Below are positions 42,067 through 56,900 of a stretch of DNA of 64,000 nt, piece by piece. Source of the stretch: Macrostomum hystrix. Taxonomy: Eukaryota; Platyhelminthes; Macrostomidae. Both the position numbers and the translations under genes were made by a program. The first letter of the stretch is position 1; each line of letters begins with the position of its first letter. Below the pieces are notes generated by a model, which had not been told where the DNA came from, made no database searches, and saw only the letters and a list, made by a program, of their open reading frames with translations. The DNA lies in the NCBI GenBank assembly GCA_950097015.1, contig CATNEN010000038.1:5625001-5689000 (forward strand), read 5' to 3'.

Positions 42067-44434
42067 ATGTCTTCAGTGGCCGCGGACTCTGATGAATTCG
42101 GCATGCGCGACGATCAGCGCGCCGCCATGGCCGAGCTCGAGCGGCTGCAGAGCACAAAACCTGAGGACTGGAACGGTGAGCTCAGACAATATAGTTCATT
42201 TTAACAAAAAATTATCACTTGTCTCTGTCTGCTAAATCTGTTTCTATTTCTTGTTTTCAGAAGAAAAGGATGCAGAGTTCTTGCACCTACTCATGGGTGA
42301 GTAAAATAGGAAATTTTCAAATTGAATCACAATCCGATGTGCCGTTTCTAACAAAACCTCGGGCATTGACCCTCCTAAAACAGAGTTAACAGCTCATTGA
42401 CCCCTCGAACAGAGTTAACAGCTCATTGACCCCCTCGAACAGAGTTAACAGCTCACTGACCCCCTCGAACAGAGTTAACAGCTCACTGACCCCCTCAAAC
42501 AGAGTTAACAGCTCATTGACCTCCTCAAACAGAGCCGCCACCAGACTACGAGGAGACGCGCGCCCGCATCGACGAGCTGAACGCTCGCCTGGAGAGCGAG
42601 CCGCTGCCTGCCGAGGTCGCCGAGCGTCGGCCGACTCGGATCAGGTTCAGCGAGAACCTGGTCAGCGTCGCTCCCGAGCCGGACCCTCAGGAGGGACAAC
42701 CCGAGGATGAAACTGACGAGGATGAAGATGAGGAAGAGGAGGAAGACGATGAAGAGGAACATGTCGCCATTAGCACTGCTGATGCTGCACACCGTTTAGG
42801 CGACATGCCCCAGCCGGCAGCCAATCAGCAGGAGCAACAGGATGTGGCCTCGCCGCCGAGGTCTGATCCTAGCTTACAATCGCAGCAACAACGGCAGCAA
42901 CAGCAGCAGCAACAACAGAAGGATGAAAAAGAGGCCCCTCAAAAGGTTGTGGTAGTGAATGGCGGAAGAATACGTTTAGTGGACAGCGCAGATGTTGAAG
43001 CGGAAGCAACACCATCGCCGAGGTCGATAAATCGACGGCCAAAGTCAGCGGCTGTTCAACAGTCTCATCGACAACAGCAGCACCACCACCAGTCATCTCC
43101 GTCCCGTAGGCAGAATCGACGTCAAATACCAGTTAGACCCACCAGCGCCCCACAGCCTGCCTCTCACATCAGCCAGCAGAAAGAGCAGCAGAGACAGCGC
43201 CGCGAGCAGCAGGAGCTGCTGTATTTGCAGCAGCAGCAGCCGCAGCAGCAGCACAGCCGGGAGGAGAACGAAGCCGCCTTCCAGGCATGGCTCGCTCGGA
43301 AGTCCCGAGAACGCGGCGACAGCGCTAGGAAGCCAAATTCTTCAAGCAGCGGCAGCGGCGCATCGAAGTCCGAGGACAACGAGACCGCCTTCCAGGCCTG
43401 GCTAAACCGCAAGCGGCAGCAGTCAGAGGCCGAGCAGCGCCAGGCGGAGGCGGCTCGCCGGGCCGAGGCCGACCGACGTCGCGATGCCGCCGCCGAGCGA
43501 GACGGTGTCAGCTTCGAGCGCTGGCTGGAGGCGAAGAGGGCGCAGCTTCGTCGGGAGGCCGAGATCCAGCACCGGAGACGCCTGTCGGAGGAGGGGACGC
43601 CGCCAGAAGCCATTCACTCGCCTGATGACTGTCGAAAGGCGTTCAGGAGGTGAGTTTGAGTTATTTTGCATCCACTCCGGATTGAATTCGAATCAGAGAA
43701 GCGGCAAAGTAAATGTGTGGGGCATGCGCAAAGATACGTGGCGAGTGCCCGGTTCTGTCTACTTGAACTTTGAACCTGACTATATCAAGGGGTCGAGGTG
43801 CGGAGGAGAAATACGTTTGGCTCTCGCACCAAGGTACCCGAGCTCGAATCCACGGCGAGACCACATGGATTTTCGGGCTTGTCGTTCAATTTACGCACAC
43901 GAGGGCCAATCTCCCCCCAAGGCACAGGGAGAGTGTACAGTGCATGACGATAAAAAAGTCAGACCACATGTACACACTTGTGTGAGCGTATGCCTGCGTA
44001 CAGTATCTGTGTGCGTGTGTGCTCAGGAGTCAGCGAAATGGGCAGAATTGCCTCCTCGCTGGCTGCGGGTCTAGTGTCACCAAGTGATGTGCCATTACCC
44101 GCAGCCCTCCTGAAATAAATATTTTTGACTATCGGATATAATTTTTTTAATAATATCTGATTGGTTTATCGAGAAGTCTAAGTGTTTTCTATCCCGAGAC
44201 GCTCTCTGATTGGCTGCTACCACACGTTTAAAGCCATTCCCATTTGACCGCCGAACCAACTTCAGCTGGCTAAAAAAGAAAGAAGAGCAGCGACGTCAGG
44301 AGGAGAAACAAGAGCGCCAGCGAGCCCGCATCACCCGGCTGGCGCTGCGCCGATCGCGCAAGTCGCAGGCCCTGGCCAGCGCCCTCATGGCAGCCAACTC
44401 ATACCGCTACATGGACTACTATGGCTACCGGTAG
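42067..44434 (+). CDS. CCDC181: CCDC181-like coiled-coil protein
   Basis: Exons 42067-42175, 42261-42296, 42533-43649 and 44266-44434, 1431 nt, 476 residues. Order: N-terminal acidic part, the motif RIRFSENLVSV, a Glu/Asp run, Gln-rich linkers, then the family signature of repeated charged helices each carrying AFQAWL or FERWL (AFQAWLARK, AFQAWLNRK, SFERWLEAK, AFRSWLKKK), and a C-terminal end with aromatic YRYMDYY. This arrangement and the end match CCDC181, a microtubule- and axoneme-associated protein of cilia and sperm flagella in animals. The AFRSWL motif is split across the exon 3/4 junction, confirming that splice. The first exon stays open from an acceptor at 42018 (with a poly-Gln run), so the ATG at 42067 may be internal and an upstream exon possible. 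Intron 2 holds a 30-bp array; intron 3 holds a SINE. Confidence 0.8.
42372..42533. repeat. 30-bp minisatellite in CCDC181 intron 2
   Basis: About five copies of a 30-bp unit containing ACAGAGTTAACAGCTCATTG. The last copy supplies the acceptor of exon 3 (CCTCAAACAG), so repeat and splice site overlap. Confidence 0.92.
43789..44106 (+). mobile_element. SINE family 1, copy 5
   Basis: Plus-strand family 1 SINE in CCDC181 intron 3. The distal body is well preserved (GAGTCAGCGAAATGGGCAGA). Box B has changed to GAGCTCGAATCC and the tRNA-like head is eroded. Confidence 0.87.
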
Positions 44435-44525
44435 ACTGCGATGAGCTGGGCTTTATTGCGGGCGGGAGTTCAACTAATCAGATTAGCTTGGATCAACGAT
44501 ACCTTGATCGACTGGGAGGTTTTAG

Positions 44526-44712
44526 GAGCTGGTCATTGAATGACTGGGAGAGTTGGTCATTGAATGACTGGGAGAGTTGGTCATTGAATGACTGGGAGAG
44601 TTGGTCATTGAATGACTGGGAGAGTTGGTCATTGAATGACTGAGACAGTTGGTCATTGAATGACTGAGACAGTTGGTCATTGAATGACTGGGAGAGTTGG
44701 TCATTGAATGGC
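44526..44712. repeat. 24-bp minisatellite downstream of CCDC181
   Basis: About seven to eight copies of a 24-bp unit, TTGGTCATTGAATGACTGGG plus GAGA/GACA. It contains the short palindrome TCATTGAATGA and begins about 90 bp after the stop codon. Confidence 0.93.
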
Positions 44713-44975
44713 TAAATGGTTTGTGGTTGCACTAAATATTTCTGACCCAATTTTGCTCGTTGACAGCATTGAATGTTGGACTCTCGCGAAAAGTCAAAGC
44801 TCACTTACATAAAGTTATTTTTTGTTTCGTTGTTTATTTTAACATTTATCGGAATAAATATCTATTTTTATATATCCTTTGTACTCTGTACATTTTTACA
44901 CTTGTTTTCTATCTGGCAATCAGTGTTTAGTCCTCAATGATATATATTCGTGCATGCTTGTTTACATTCTAAAGT

Positions 44976-47900
44976 AGCAACAGGAATACACAGTTTAGCA
45001 ACAGGAATACACAGTTTAGCAGCAGGAATGAACAGTTTAGCAACAGGAATACACAGTTTAGCAACAGGAATACACAGTTTAGCAACAGGAATACACAGTT
45101 TAGCAACAGGAATACACAGTTTAGCAACAGGAATACACAGTTTAGCAACAGGAATACACAGTTTAGCAACAGGAATACACAGTTTAGCAACAGGAATACA
45201 CAGTTTAGCAACAGGAATGCACAGTTTAGCAACAGGAATGCACAGTTTAGCAACAGGAATACACAGTTTAGCAACAGAAATACACAGTTTAGCAACAGAA
45301 ATACACAGTTTAGCAACAGGACAACACAGTTTAGCAGCAGGAATGAACAGTTTAGCAACAGGAATGCACAGTTTAGCAACAGGAATACACAGTTTAGCAA
45401 CAGGAATACACAGTTTAGCAACAGGAATACACAGTTTAGCAACAGGAATACACAGTTTAGCAACAGGAATGCACAGTTTAGCAACAGGAATACACAGTTT
45501 AGCAACAGGAAAACACAGTTTAGCAACAGGAATACACAGTTTAGCAACAGGAATACACAGTTTAGCAACAGAAATACACAGTTTAGCAACAGGAATACAC
45601 AGTTTAGCAACAGGAATACACAGTTTAGCAACAGGAATACACAGTTTAGCAACAGGAATACACAGTTTAGCAACAGGAATACACAGTTTAGCAACAGAAA
45701 TACACAGTTTAGCAACAGGAAAACACAGTTTAGCAACAGGAATGCACAGTTTAGCAACAGAAATACACAGTTTAGCAACAGGAATACACAGTTTAGCAAC
45801 AGGAATACACAGTTTAGCAACAGGAATACACAGTTTAGCAACAGAAATACACAGTTTAGCAACAGGAATGAACAGTTTAGCAACAGGAATGCACAGTTTA
45901 GCAACAGGAATACACAGTTTAGCAACAGAAATACACGGTTTAGCAACAGGAATACAAGGTTTAGCAACAGGAATACACAGTTTAGCAACAGGAATACACA
46001 GTTTAGCAACAGGAATACACAGTTTAGCAACAGGAATACACAGTTTAGCAACAGAAATACACAGTTTAGCAACAGAAATACACAGTTTAGCAACAGGAAT
46101 ACACAGTTTAGCAACAGGAATGCACAGTTTAGCAACAGAAATACACAGTTTAGCAACAGAAATACACAGTTTAGCAACAGGAATACACAGTTTAGCAACA
46201 GAAATACACTGTTTAGCAACAGGAATACACAGTTTAGCTACAGAAATACACAGTTTAGCAACAGAAATACACAGTTTAGCAACAGGAATACACAGTTTAG
46301 CAACAGGAATGCACAGTTTAGCAACAGAAATACACAGTTTAGCAACAGGAATACACAGTTTAGCAACAGGAATACACAGTTTAGCAACAGGAATACACGG
46401 TTTAGCAACAGGAATACACAGTTTAGCAACAGGAATACACAGTTTAGCAACAGGAATACACAGTTTAGCAACAGGAATACACAGTTTAGCAACAGGAATG
46501 CACAGTTTAGCAACAGAAATACACAGTTTAGCAACAGGAATACACAGTTTAGCAACAGAAATACACTGTTTAGCAACAGGAATACACAGTTTAGCTACAG
46601 AAATACACAGTTTAGCAACAGAAATACACAGTTTAGCAACAGGAATACACAGTTTAGCAACAGGAATGCACAGTTTAGCAACAGAAATACACAGTTTAGC
46701 AACAGAAATACACAGTTTAGCAACAGAAATACACAGTTTAGCAACAGAAATACACAGTTTAGCAACAGAAATACACAGTTTAGCAACAGAAATACACAGT
46801 TTAGCAACAGAAATACACAGTTTAGCAACAGGAATGCACAGTTTAGCAACAGAAATACACAGTTTAGCAACAGGAATACACAGTTTAGCAACAGGAATAC
46901 ACAGTTTAGCAACAGGAATACACAGTTTAGCAACAGGAATACACAGTTTAGCAACAGGAATGCACAGTTTAGCAACAGAAATACACAGTTTAGCAACAGG
47001 AATACATAGTTTAGCAACAGGAATACACAGTTTAGCAACAGAAATACACAGTTTAGCAACAGAAATACACAGTTTAGCAACAGAAATACACAGTTTAGCA
47101 ACAGGAATACACAGTTTAGCAACAGAAATACACAGTTTAGCAACAGGAATACACAGTTTAGCAACAGAAATACACAGTTTAGCAACAGGAATGAACAGTT
47201 TAGCAACAGGAATGCACAGTTTAGCAACAGGAATACACAGTTTAGCAACAGAAATACACGGTTTAGCAACAGGAATACAAGGTTTAGCAACAGGAATACA
47301 CAGTTTAGCAACAGGAATACACAGTTTAGCAACAGAAATACACAGTTTAGCAACAGAAATACACAGTTTAGCAACAGGACAACACAGTTTAGCAGCAGGA
47401 ATGAACAGTTTAGCAACAGGAATGCACAGTTTAGCAACAGGAATGCACAGTTTAGCAACAGGAATACACAGTTTAGCAACAGGAATACACGGTTTAGCAA
47501 CAGGAATACACAGTTTAGCAACAGGAATACACAGTTTAGCAACAGAAATACACAGTTTAGCAACAGGAATACACAGTTTAGCAACAGAAATACACAGTTT
47601 AGCAACAGAAATACACAGTTTAGCAACAGAAATACACAGTTTAGCAACAGAAATACACAGTTTAGCAACAGAAATACACAGTTTAGCAACAGGACAACAC
47701 AGTTTAGCAGCAGGAATGAACAGTTTAGCAACAGGAATGCACAGTTTAGCAACAGGAATACACAGTTTAGCAACAGGAATGAACAGTTTAGCAACAGGAA
47801 TGCACAGTTTAGCAACAGGAATACACAGTTTAGCAACAGGAATGCACAGTTTAGCAACAGAAATACACAGTTTAGCAACAGAAATACACAGTTTAGCAAC

Positions 47901-50900
47901 AGGAATACACAGTTTAGCAACAGAAATACACAGTTTAGCAACAGAAATACACAGTTTAGCAACAGGAATACACAGTTTAGCAACAGGAATGCACAGTTTA
48001 GCAACAGAAATACACAGTTTAGCAACAGAAATACACAGTTTAGCAACAGGAATACACAGTTTAGCAACAGAAATACACTGTTTAGCAACAGGAATACACA
48101 GTTTAGCTACAGAAATACACAGTTTAGCAACAGGAATGAACAGTTTAGCAACAGGAATGCACAGTTTAGCAACAGGAATACACAGTTTAGCAACAGAAAT
48201 ACACAGTTTAGCAACAGGAATGCACAGTTTAGCAACAGAAATACACAGTTTAGCAACAGAAATACACAGTTTAGCAACAGGAATACACAGTTTAGCAACA
48301 GAAATACACAGTTTAGCAACAGAAATACACAGTTTAGCAACAGGAATACACAGTTTAGCAACAGGAATGCACAGTTTAGCAACAGAAATACACAGTTTAG
48401 CAACAGAAATACACAGTTTAGCAACAGGAATACACAGTTTAGCAAAAGAAATACACTGTTTAGCAACAGGAATACACAGTTTAGCTACAGAAATACACAG
48501 TTTAGCAACAGAAATACACAGTTTAGCAACAGGAATACACAGTTTAGCAACAGGAATGCACAGTTTAGCAACAGAAATACACAGTTTAGCAACAGGAATA
48601 CACAGTTTAGCAACAGAAATACACGGTTTAGCAACAGGAATACAAGGTTTAGCAACAGGAATACACAGTTTAGCAACAGGAATACACAGTTTAGCAACAG
48701 AAATACACAGTTTAGCAACAGGAATGCACAGTTTAGCAACAGGAATACACAGTTTAGCTACAGAAATACACAGTTTAGCAACAGAAATACACAGTTTAGC
48801 AACAGAAATACACAGTTTAGCAACAGGAATGCACAGTTTAGCAACAGAAATACACAGTTTAGCAACAGGAATACACAGTTTAGCAACAGGAATACACAGT
48901 TTAGCAACAGGAATACACAGTTTAGCAACAGAAATACACAGTTTAGCAACAGAAATACACAGTTTAGCAACAGGAATACACAGTTTAGCAACAGGAATGC
49001 ACAGTTTAGCAACAGGAATACACAGTTTAGCAACAGAAATACACAGTTTAGCAACAGAAATACACAGTTTAGCAACAGGAATACACAGTTTAGCAACAGA
49101 AATACACTGTTTAGCAACAGGAATACACAGTTTAGCAACAGGAATACACAGTTTAGCTACAGAAATACACAGTTTAGCAACAGGAATGAACAGTTTAGCA
49201 ACAGGAATGCACAGTTTAGCAACAGGAATACACAGTTTAGCAACAGAAATACACAGTTTAGCAACAGAAATACACAGTTTAGCAACAGAAATACACAGTT
49301 TAGCAACAGGAATACACAGTTTAGCAACAGGAATACACAGTTTAGCAACAGAAATACACAGTTTAGCAACAGAAATACACAGTTTAGCAACAGGACAACA
49401 CAGTTTAGCAGCAGGAATGAACAGTTTAGCAACAGGAATGAACAGTTTAGCAACAGGAATGCACAGTTTAGCAACAGGAATACACAGTTTAGCAACAGGA
49501 ATGCACAGTTTAGCAACATAAATACACAGTTTAGCAACAGAAATACACAGTTTTGCAACAGGAATACACAGTTTAGCAACAGAAATACACAGTTTAGCAA
49601 CAGAAATACACAGTTTAGCAACAGGAATACACAGTTTAGCAACAGGAATACACAGTTTAGCAACAGAAATACACAGTTTAGCAACAGGAATACACAGTTT
49701 AGCAACAGAAATACACAGTTTAGCAACAGGAATACACAGTTTAGCAACAGAAATACACAGTTTAGCAACAGGAATACACAGTTTAGCAACAGAAATACAC
49801 AGTTTAGCAACAGGAATACACAGTTTAGCAACAGGAATACACAGTTTAGCAACAGAAATACACAGTTTAGCAACAGGAATACACAGTTTAGCAACAGGAA
49901 TACACAGTTTAGCAACAGGAATACACAGTTTAGCAACAGGAATGCACAGTTTAGCAACAGAAATACACAGTTTAGCAACAGAAATACACAGTTTAGCAAC
50001 AGGAATACACAGTTTAGCAACAGAAATACACTGTTTAGCAACAGGAATACACAGTTTAGCTACAGAAATACACAGTTTAGCAACAGGAATGAACAGTTTA
50101 GCAACAGGAATGCACAGTTTAGCAACAGGAATACACAGTTTAGCAACAGAAATACACAGTTTAGCAACAGGAATGCACAGTTTAGCAACAGAAATACACA
50201 GTTTAGCAACAGAAATACACAGTTTAGCAACAGGAATACACAGTTTAGCAACAGAAATACACAGTTTAGCAACAGAAATACACAGTTTAGCAACAGGAAT
50301 ACACAGTTTAGCAACAGGAATGCACAGTTTAGCAACAGAAATACACAGTTTAGCAACAGAAATACACAGTTTAGCAACAGGAATACACAGTTTAGCAACA
50401 GAAATACACTGTTTAGCAACAGGAATACACAGTTTAGCTACAGAAATACACAGTTTAGCAACAGAAATACACAGTTTAGCAACAGGAATACACAGTTTAG
50501 CAACAGGAATGCACAGTTTAGCAACAGAAATACAGAGTTTAGCAACAGGAATACACAGTTTAGCAACAGGAATACACAGTTTAGCAACAGGAATACACAG
50601 TTTAGCAACAGGAATACACAGTTTAGCAACAGGAATACACAGTTTAGCAACAGGAATACACAGTTTAGCAACAGGAATACACAGTTTAGCAACAGGAATG
50701 CACAGTTTAGCAACAGAAATACACAGTTTAGCAACAGGAATACACAGTTTAGCAACAGAAATACACTGTTTAGCAACAGGAATACACAGTTTAGCTACAG
50801 AAATACACAGTTTAGCAACAGAAATACACAGTTTAGCAACAGGAATACACAGTTTAGCAACAGGAATGCACAGTTTAGCAACAGAAATACACAGTTTAGC

Positions 50901-53900
50901 AACAGGAATACACAGTTTAGCAACAGAAATACAGAGTTTAGCAACAGGAATACACAGTTTAGCAACAGGAATACACAGTTTAGCAACAGGAATACACAGT
51001 TTAGCAACAGGAATACACAGTTTAGCAACAGGAATACACAGTTTAGCAACAGGAATGCACAGTTTAGCAACAGAAATACACAGTTTAGCAACAGGAATAC
51101 ACAGTTTAGCAACAGAAATACACAGTTTAGCAACAGAAATACACAGTTTAGCAACAGGAATACACAGTTTAGCAACAGGAATACACAGTTTAGCAACAGG
51201 AATGCACAGTTTAGCAACAGGAATACACAGTTTAGCAACAGGAATGCACAGTTTAGCAACAGGAATGCACAGTTTAGCAACAGGAATACACAGTTTAGCA
51301 ACAGGAATGCACAGTTTAGCAACAGGAATGCACAGTTTAGCAACAGGAATACACAGTTTAGCAACAGGAATACACAGTTTAGCAACAGAAATACACAGTT
51401 TAGCAACAGGAATACACAGTTTAGCAACAGAAATACACAGTTTAGCAACAGGAATACACAGTTTAGCAACAGAAATACACAGTTTAGCAACAGGAATACA
51501 CAGTTTAGCAACAGAAATACACAGTTTAGCAACAGGAATACACAGTTTAGCAACAGGAATACACAGTTTAGCAACAGAAATACACAGTTTAGCAACAGGA
51601 ATACACAGTTTAGCAACAGGAATACACAGTTTAGCAACAGGAATACACAGTTTAGCAACAGGAATGCACAGTTTAGCAACAGAAATACACAGTTTAGCAA
51701 CAGAAATACACAGTTTAGCAACAGGAATACACAGTTTAGCAACAGTAATACACAGTTTAGCAACAGGAATACACAGTTTAGCAACAGGAATACACAGTTT
51801 AGCAACAGGAATACATAGTTTAGCAACAGGAATACACAGTTTAGCAACAGGAATGCACAGTTTAGCAACAGAAATACACAGTTTAGCAACAGGAATACAC
51901 AGTTTAGCAACAGAAATACACTGTTTAGCAACAGGAATACACAGTTTAGCTACAGAAATACACAGTTTAGCAACAGAAATACACAGTTTAGCAACAGGAA
52001 TACACAGTTTAGCAACAGGAATACACGGTTTAGCAACAGAAATACACAGTTTAGCAACAGGAATACACAGTTTAGCAACAGGAATGCACAGTTTAGCAAC
52101 AGAAATACAGAGTTTAGCAACAGGAATACACAGTTTAGCAACAGGAATGCACAGTTTAGCAACAGGAATACACGGTTTAGCAACAGAAATACACTGTTTA
52201 GCAACAGGAATACACAGTTTAGCTACAGAAATACACAGTTTAGCAACAGAAATACACAGTTTAGCAACAGGAATACACAGTTTAGCAACAGGAATGCACA
52301 GTTTAGCAACAGAAATACAGAGTTTAGCAACAGGAATACACAGTTTAGCAACAGGAATGCACAGTTTAGCAACAGAAATACACAGTTTAGCAACAGAAAT
52401 ACACAGTTTAGCAACAGAAATACACAGTTTAGCAACAGGAATACACAGTTTAGCAACAGGAATACACAGTTTAGCAACAGGAATACACAGTTTAGCAACA
52501 GGAATACACAGTTTAACAACAGGAATACACAGTTTAGCAACAGGAATGCACAGTTTAGCAACAGAAATACACAGTTTAGCAACAGGAATACACAGTTTAG
52601 CAACAGAAATACACTGTTTAGCAACAGGAATACACAGTTTAGCTACAGAAATACACAGTTTAGCAACAGAAATACACAGTTTAGCAACAGGAATACACAG
52701 TTTAGCAACAGGAATGCACAGTTTAGCAACAGAAATACACAGTTTAGCAACAGGAATACACAGTTTAGCAACAGAAATACACAGTTTAGCAACAGGAATA
52801 CACAGTTTAGCAACAGGAATACACAGTTTAGCAACAGGAATACACAGTTTAGCAACAGGAATACACAGTTTAGCAACAGGAATACACAGTTTAGCAACAG
52901 GAATGCACAGTTTAGCAACAGAAATACACAGTTTAGCAACAGGAATACACAGTTTAGCAACAGGAATACACAGTTTAGCAACAGAAATACACAGTTTAGC
53001 AACAGAAATACACAGTTTAGCAACAGAAATACACAGTTTAGCAACAGGAATACACAGTTTAGCAACAGAAATACACAGTTTAGCAACAGGAATACACAGT
53101 TTAGCAACAGAAATACACAGTTTAGCAACAGGAATGAACAGTTTAGCAACAGGAATGCACAGTTTAGCAACAGGAATACACAGTTTAGCAACAGAAATAC
53201 ACGGTTTAGCAACAGGAATACAAGGTTTAGCAACAGGAATACACAGTTTAGCAACAGGAATACACAGTTTAGCAACAGAAATACACAGTTTAGCAACAGA
53301 AATACACAGTTTAGCAACAGGACAACACAGTTTAGCAGCAGGAATGAACAGTTTAGCAACAGGAATGCACAGTTTAGCAACAGGAATGCACAGTTTAGCA
53401 ACAGGAATACACAGTTTAGCAACAGGAATACACGGTTTAGCAACAGGAATACACAGTTTAGCAACAGGAATACACAGTTTAGCAACAGAAATACACAGTT
53501 TAGCAACAGGAATACACAGTTTAGCAACAGGAATGCACAGTTTAGCAACAGAAATACACAGTTTAGCAACAGAAATACACAGTTTAGCAACAGGAATACA
53601 CAGTTTAGCAACAGAAATACACTGTTTAGCAACAGGAATACACAGTTTAGCTACAGAAATACACAGTTTAGCAACAGAAATACACAGTTTAGCAACAGGA
53701 ATACACAGTTTAGCAACAGGAATGCACAGTTTAGCAACAGAAATACACAGTTTAGCAACAGGAATACACAGTTTAGCAACAGGAATACACAGTTCAGCAA
53801 CAGGAATACACAGTTTAGCAACAGGAATACACAGTTTAGCAACAGGAATACACAGTTTAGCAACAGGAATACACAGTTTAGCAACAGGAATACACAGTTT

Positions 53901-56900
53901 AGCAACAGGAATGCACAGTTTAGCAACAGAAATACACAGTTTAGCAACAGGAATACACAGTTTAGCAACAGAAATACACTGTTTAGCAACAGGAATACAC
54001 AGTTTAGCTACAGAAATACACAGTTTAGCAACAGAAATACACAGTTTAGCAACAGGAATACACAGTTTAGCAACAGGAATGCACAGTTTAGCAACAGAAA
54101 TACACAGTTTAGCAACAGGAATACACAGTTTAGCAACAGAAATACACAGTTTAGCAACAGGAATACACAGTTTAGCAACAGGAATACACAGTTTAGCAAC
54201 AGGAATACACAGTTTAGCAACAGGAATACACAGTTTAGCAACAGGAATACACAGTTTAGCAACAGGAATGCACAGTTTAGCAACAGAAATACACAGTTTA
54301 GCAACAGGAATACACAGTTTAGCAACAGGAATACACAGTTTAGCAACAGAAATACACAGTTTAGCAACAGAAATACACAGTTTAGCAACAGAAATACACA
54401 GTTTAGCAACAGGAATACACAGTTTAGCAACAGAAATACACAGTTTAGCAACAGGAATACACAGTTTAGCAACAGAAATACACAGTTTAGCAACAGGAAT
54501 GAACAGTTTAGCAACAGGAATGCACAGTTTAGCAACAGGAATACACAGTTTAGCAACAGAAATACACGGTTTAGCAACAGGAATACAAGGTTTAGCAACA
54601 GGAATACACAGTTTAGCAACAGGAATACACAGTTTAGCAACAGAAATACACAGTTTAGCAACAGAAATACACAGTTTAGCAACAGGACAACACAGTTTAG
54701 CAGCAGGAATGAACAGTTTAGCAACAGGAATGCACAGTTTAGCAACAGGAATGCACAGTTTAGCAACAGGAATACACAGTTTAGCAACAGGAATACACGG
54801 TTTAGCAACAGGAATACACAGTTTAGCAACAGGAATACACAGTTTAGCAACAGAAATACACAGTTTAGCAACAGGAATACACAGTTTAGCAACAGAAATA
54901 CACAGTTTAGCAACAGAAATACACAGTTTAGCAACAGAAATACACAGTTTAGCAACAGAAATACACAGTTTAGCAACAGGAATGCACAGTTTAGCAACAG
55001 GAATACACGGTTTAGCAACAGGAATACACAGTTTAGCAACAGGAATACACAGTTTAGCAACAGAAATACACAGTTTAGCAACAGAAATACACAGTTTAGC
55101 AACAGGAATACACAGTTTAGCAACAGAAATACACAGTTTAGCAACAGGAATGAACAGTTTAGCAACAGGAATGCACAGTTTAGCAACAGGAATACACAGT
55201 TTAGCAACAGAAATACACGGTTTAGCAACAGGAATACAAGGTTTAGCAACAGGAATACACAGTTTAGCAACAGGAATACACAGTTTAGCAACAGAAATAC
55301 ACAGTTTAGCAACAGAAATACACAGTTTAGCAACAGGACAACACAGTTTAGCAGCAGGAATGAACAGTTTAGCAACAGGAATGCACAGTTTAGCAACAGG
55401 AATGCACAGTTTAGCAACAGGAATACACAGTTTAGCAACAGGAATACACGGTTTAGCAACAGGAATACACAGTTTAGCAACAGGAATACACAGTTTAGCA
55501 ACAGAAATACACAGTTTAGCAACAGGAATACACAGTTTAGCAACAGAAATACACAGTTTAGCAACAGAAATACACAGTTTAGCAACAGAAATACACAGTT
55601 TAGCAACAGAAATACACAGTTTAGCAACAGGAATGCACAGTTTAGCAACAGGAATACACGGTTTAGCAACAGGAATACACAGTTTAGCAACAGGAATACA
55701 CAGTTTAGCAACAGAAATACACAGTTTAGCAACAGAAATACACAGTTTAGCAACAGGACAACACAGTTTAGCAGCAGGAATGAACAGTTTAGCAACAGGA
55801 ATGCACAGTTTAGCAACAGGAATACACAGTTTAGCAACAGGAATGCACAGTTTAGCAACAGAAATACACAGTTTAGCAACAGAAATACACAGTTTAGCAA
55901 CAGGAATACACAGTTTAGCAACAGAAATACACAGTTTAGCAACAGAAATACACAGTTTAGCAACAGGAATACACAGTTTAGCAACAGGAATGCACAGTTT
56001 AGCAACAGAAATACACAGTTTAGCAACAGAAATACACAGTTTAGCAACAGGAATACACAGTTTAGCTACAGAAATACACAGTTTAGCAACAGGAATGAAC
56101 AGTTTAGCAACAGGAATGCACAGTTTAGCAACAGGAATACACAGTTTAGCAACAGAAATACACAGTTTAGCAACAGGAATGCACAGTTTAGCAACAGAAA
56201 TACACAGTTTAGCAACAGAAATACACAGTTTAGCAACAGGAATACACAGTTTAGCAACAGAAATACACAGTTTAGCAACAGAAATACACAGTTTAGCAAC
56301 AGGAATACACAGTTTAGCAACAGGAATGCACAGTTTAGCAACAGAAATACACAGTTTAGCAACAGAAATACACAGTTTAGCAACAGGAATACACAGTTTA
56401 GCAACAGGACAACACAGTTTAGCAACAGGAATACACAGTTTAGCAACAGAAATACACTGTTTAGCAACAGAAATACACTGTTTAGCAACAGGAATACACA
56501 GTTTAGCTACAGAAATACACAGTTTAGCAACAGAAATACACAGTTTAGCAACAGGAATACACAGTTTAGCAACAGGAATGCACAGTTTAGCAACAGAAAT
56601 ACAGAGTTTAGCAACAGGAATACACAGTTTAGCAACAGGAATACACAGTTTAGCAACAGGAATACACAGTTTAGCAACAGGAATACACAGTTTAGCAACA
56701 GGAATACACAGTTTAGCAACAGGAATACACAGTTTAGCAACAGGAATACACAGTTTAGCAACAGGAATGCACAGTTTAGCAACAGAAATACACAGTTTAG
56801 CAACAGGAATACACAGTTTAGCAACAGAAATACACTGTTTAGCAACAGGAATACACAGTTTAGCTACAGAAATACACAGTTTAGCAACAGAAATACACAG

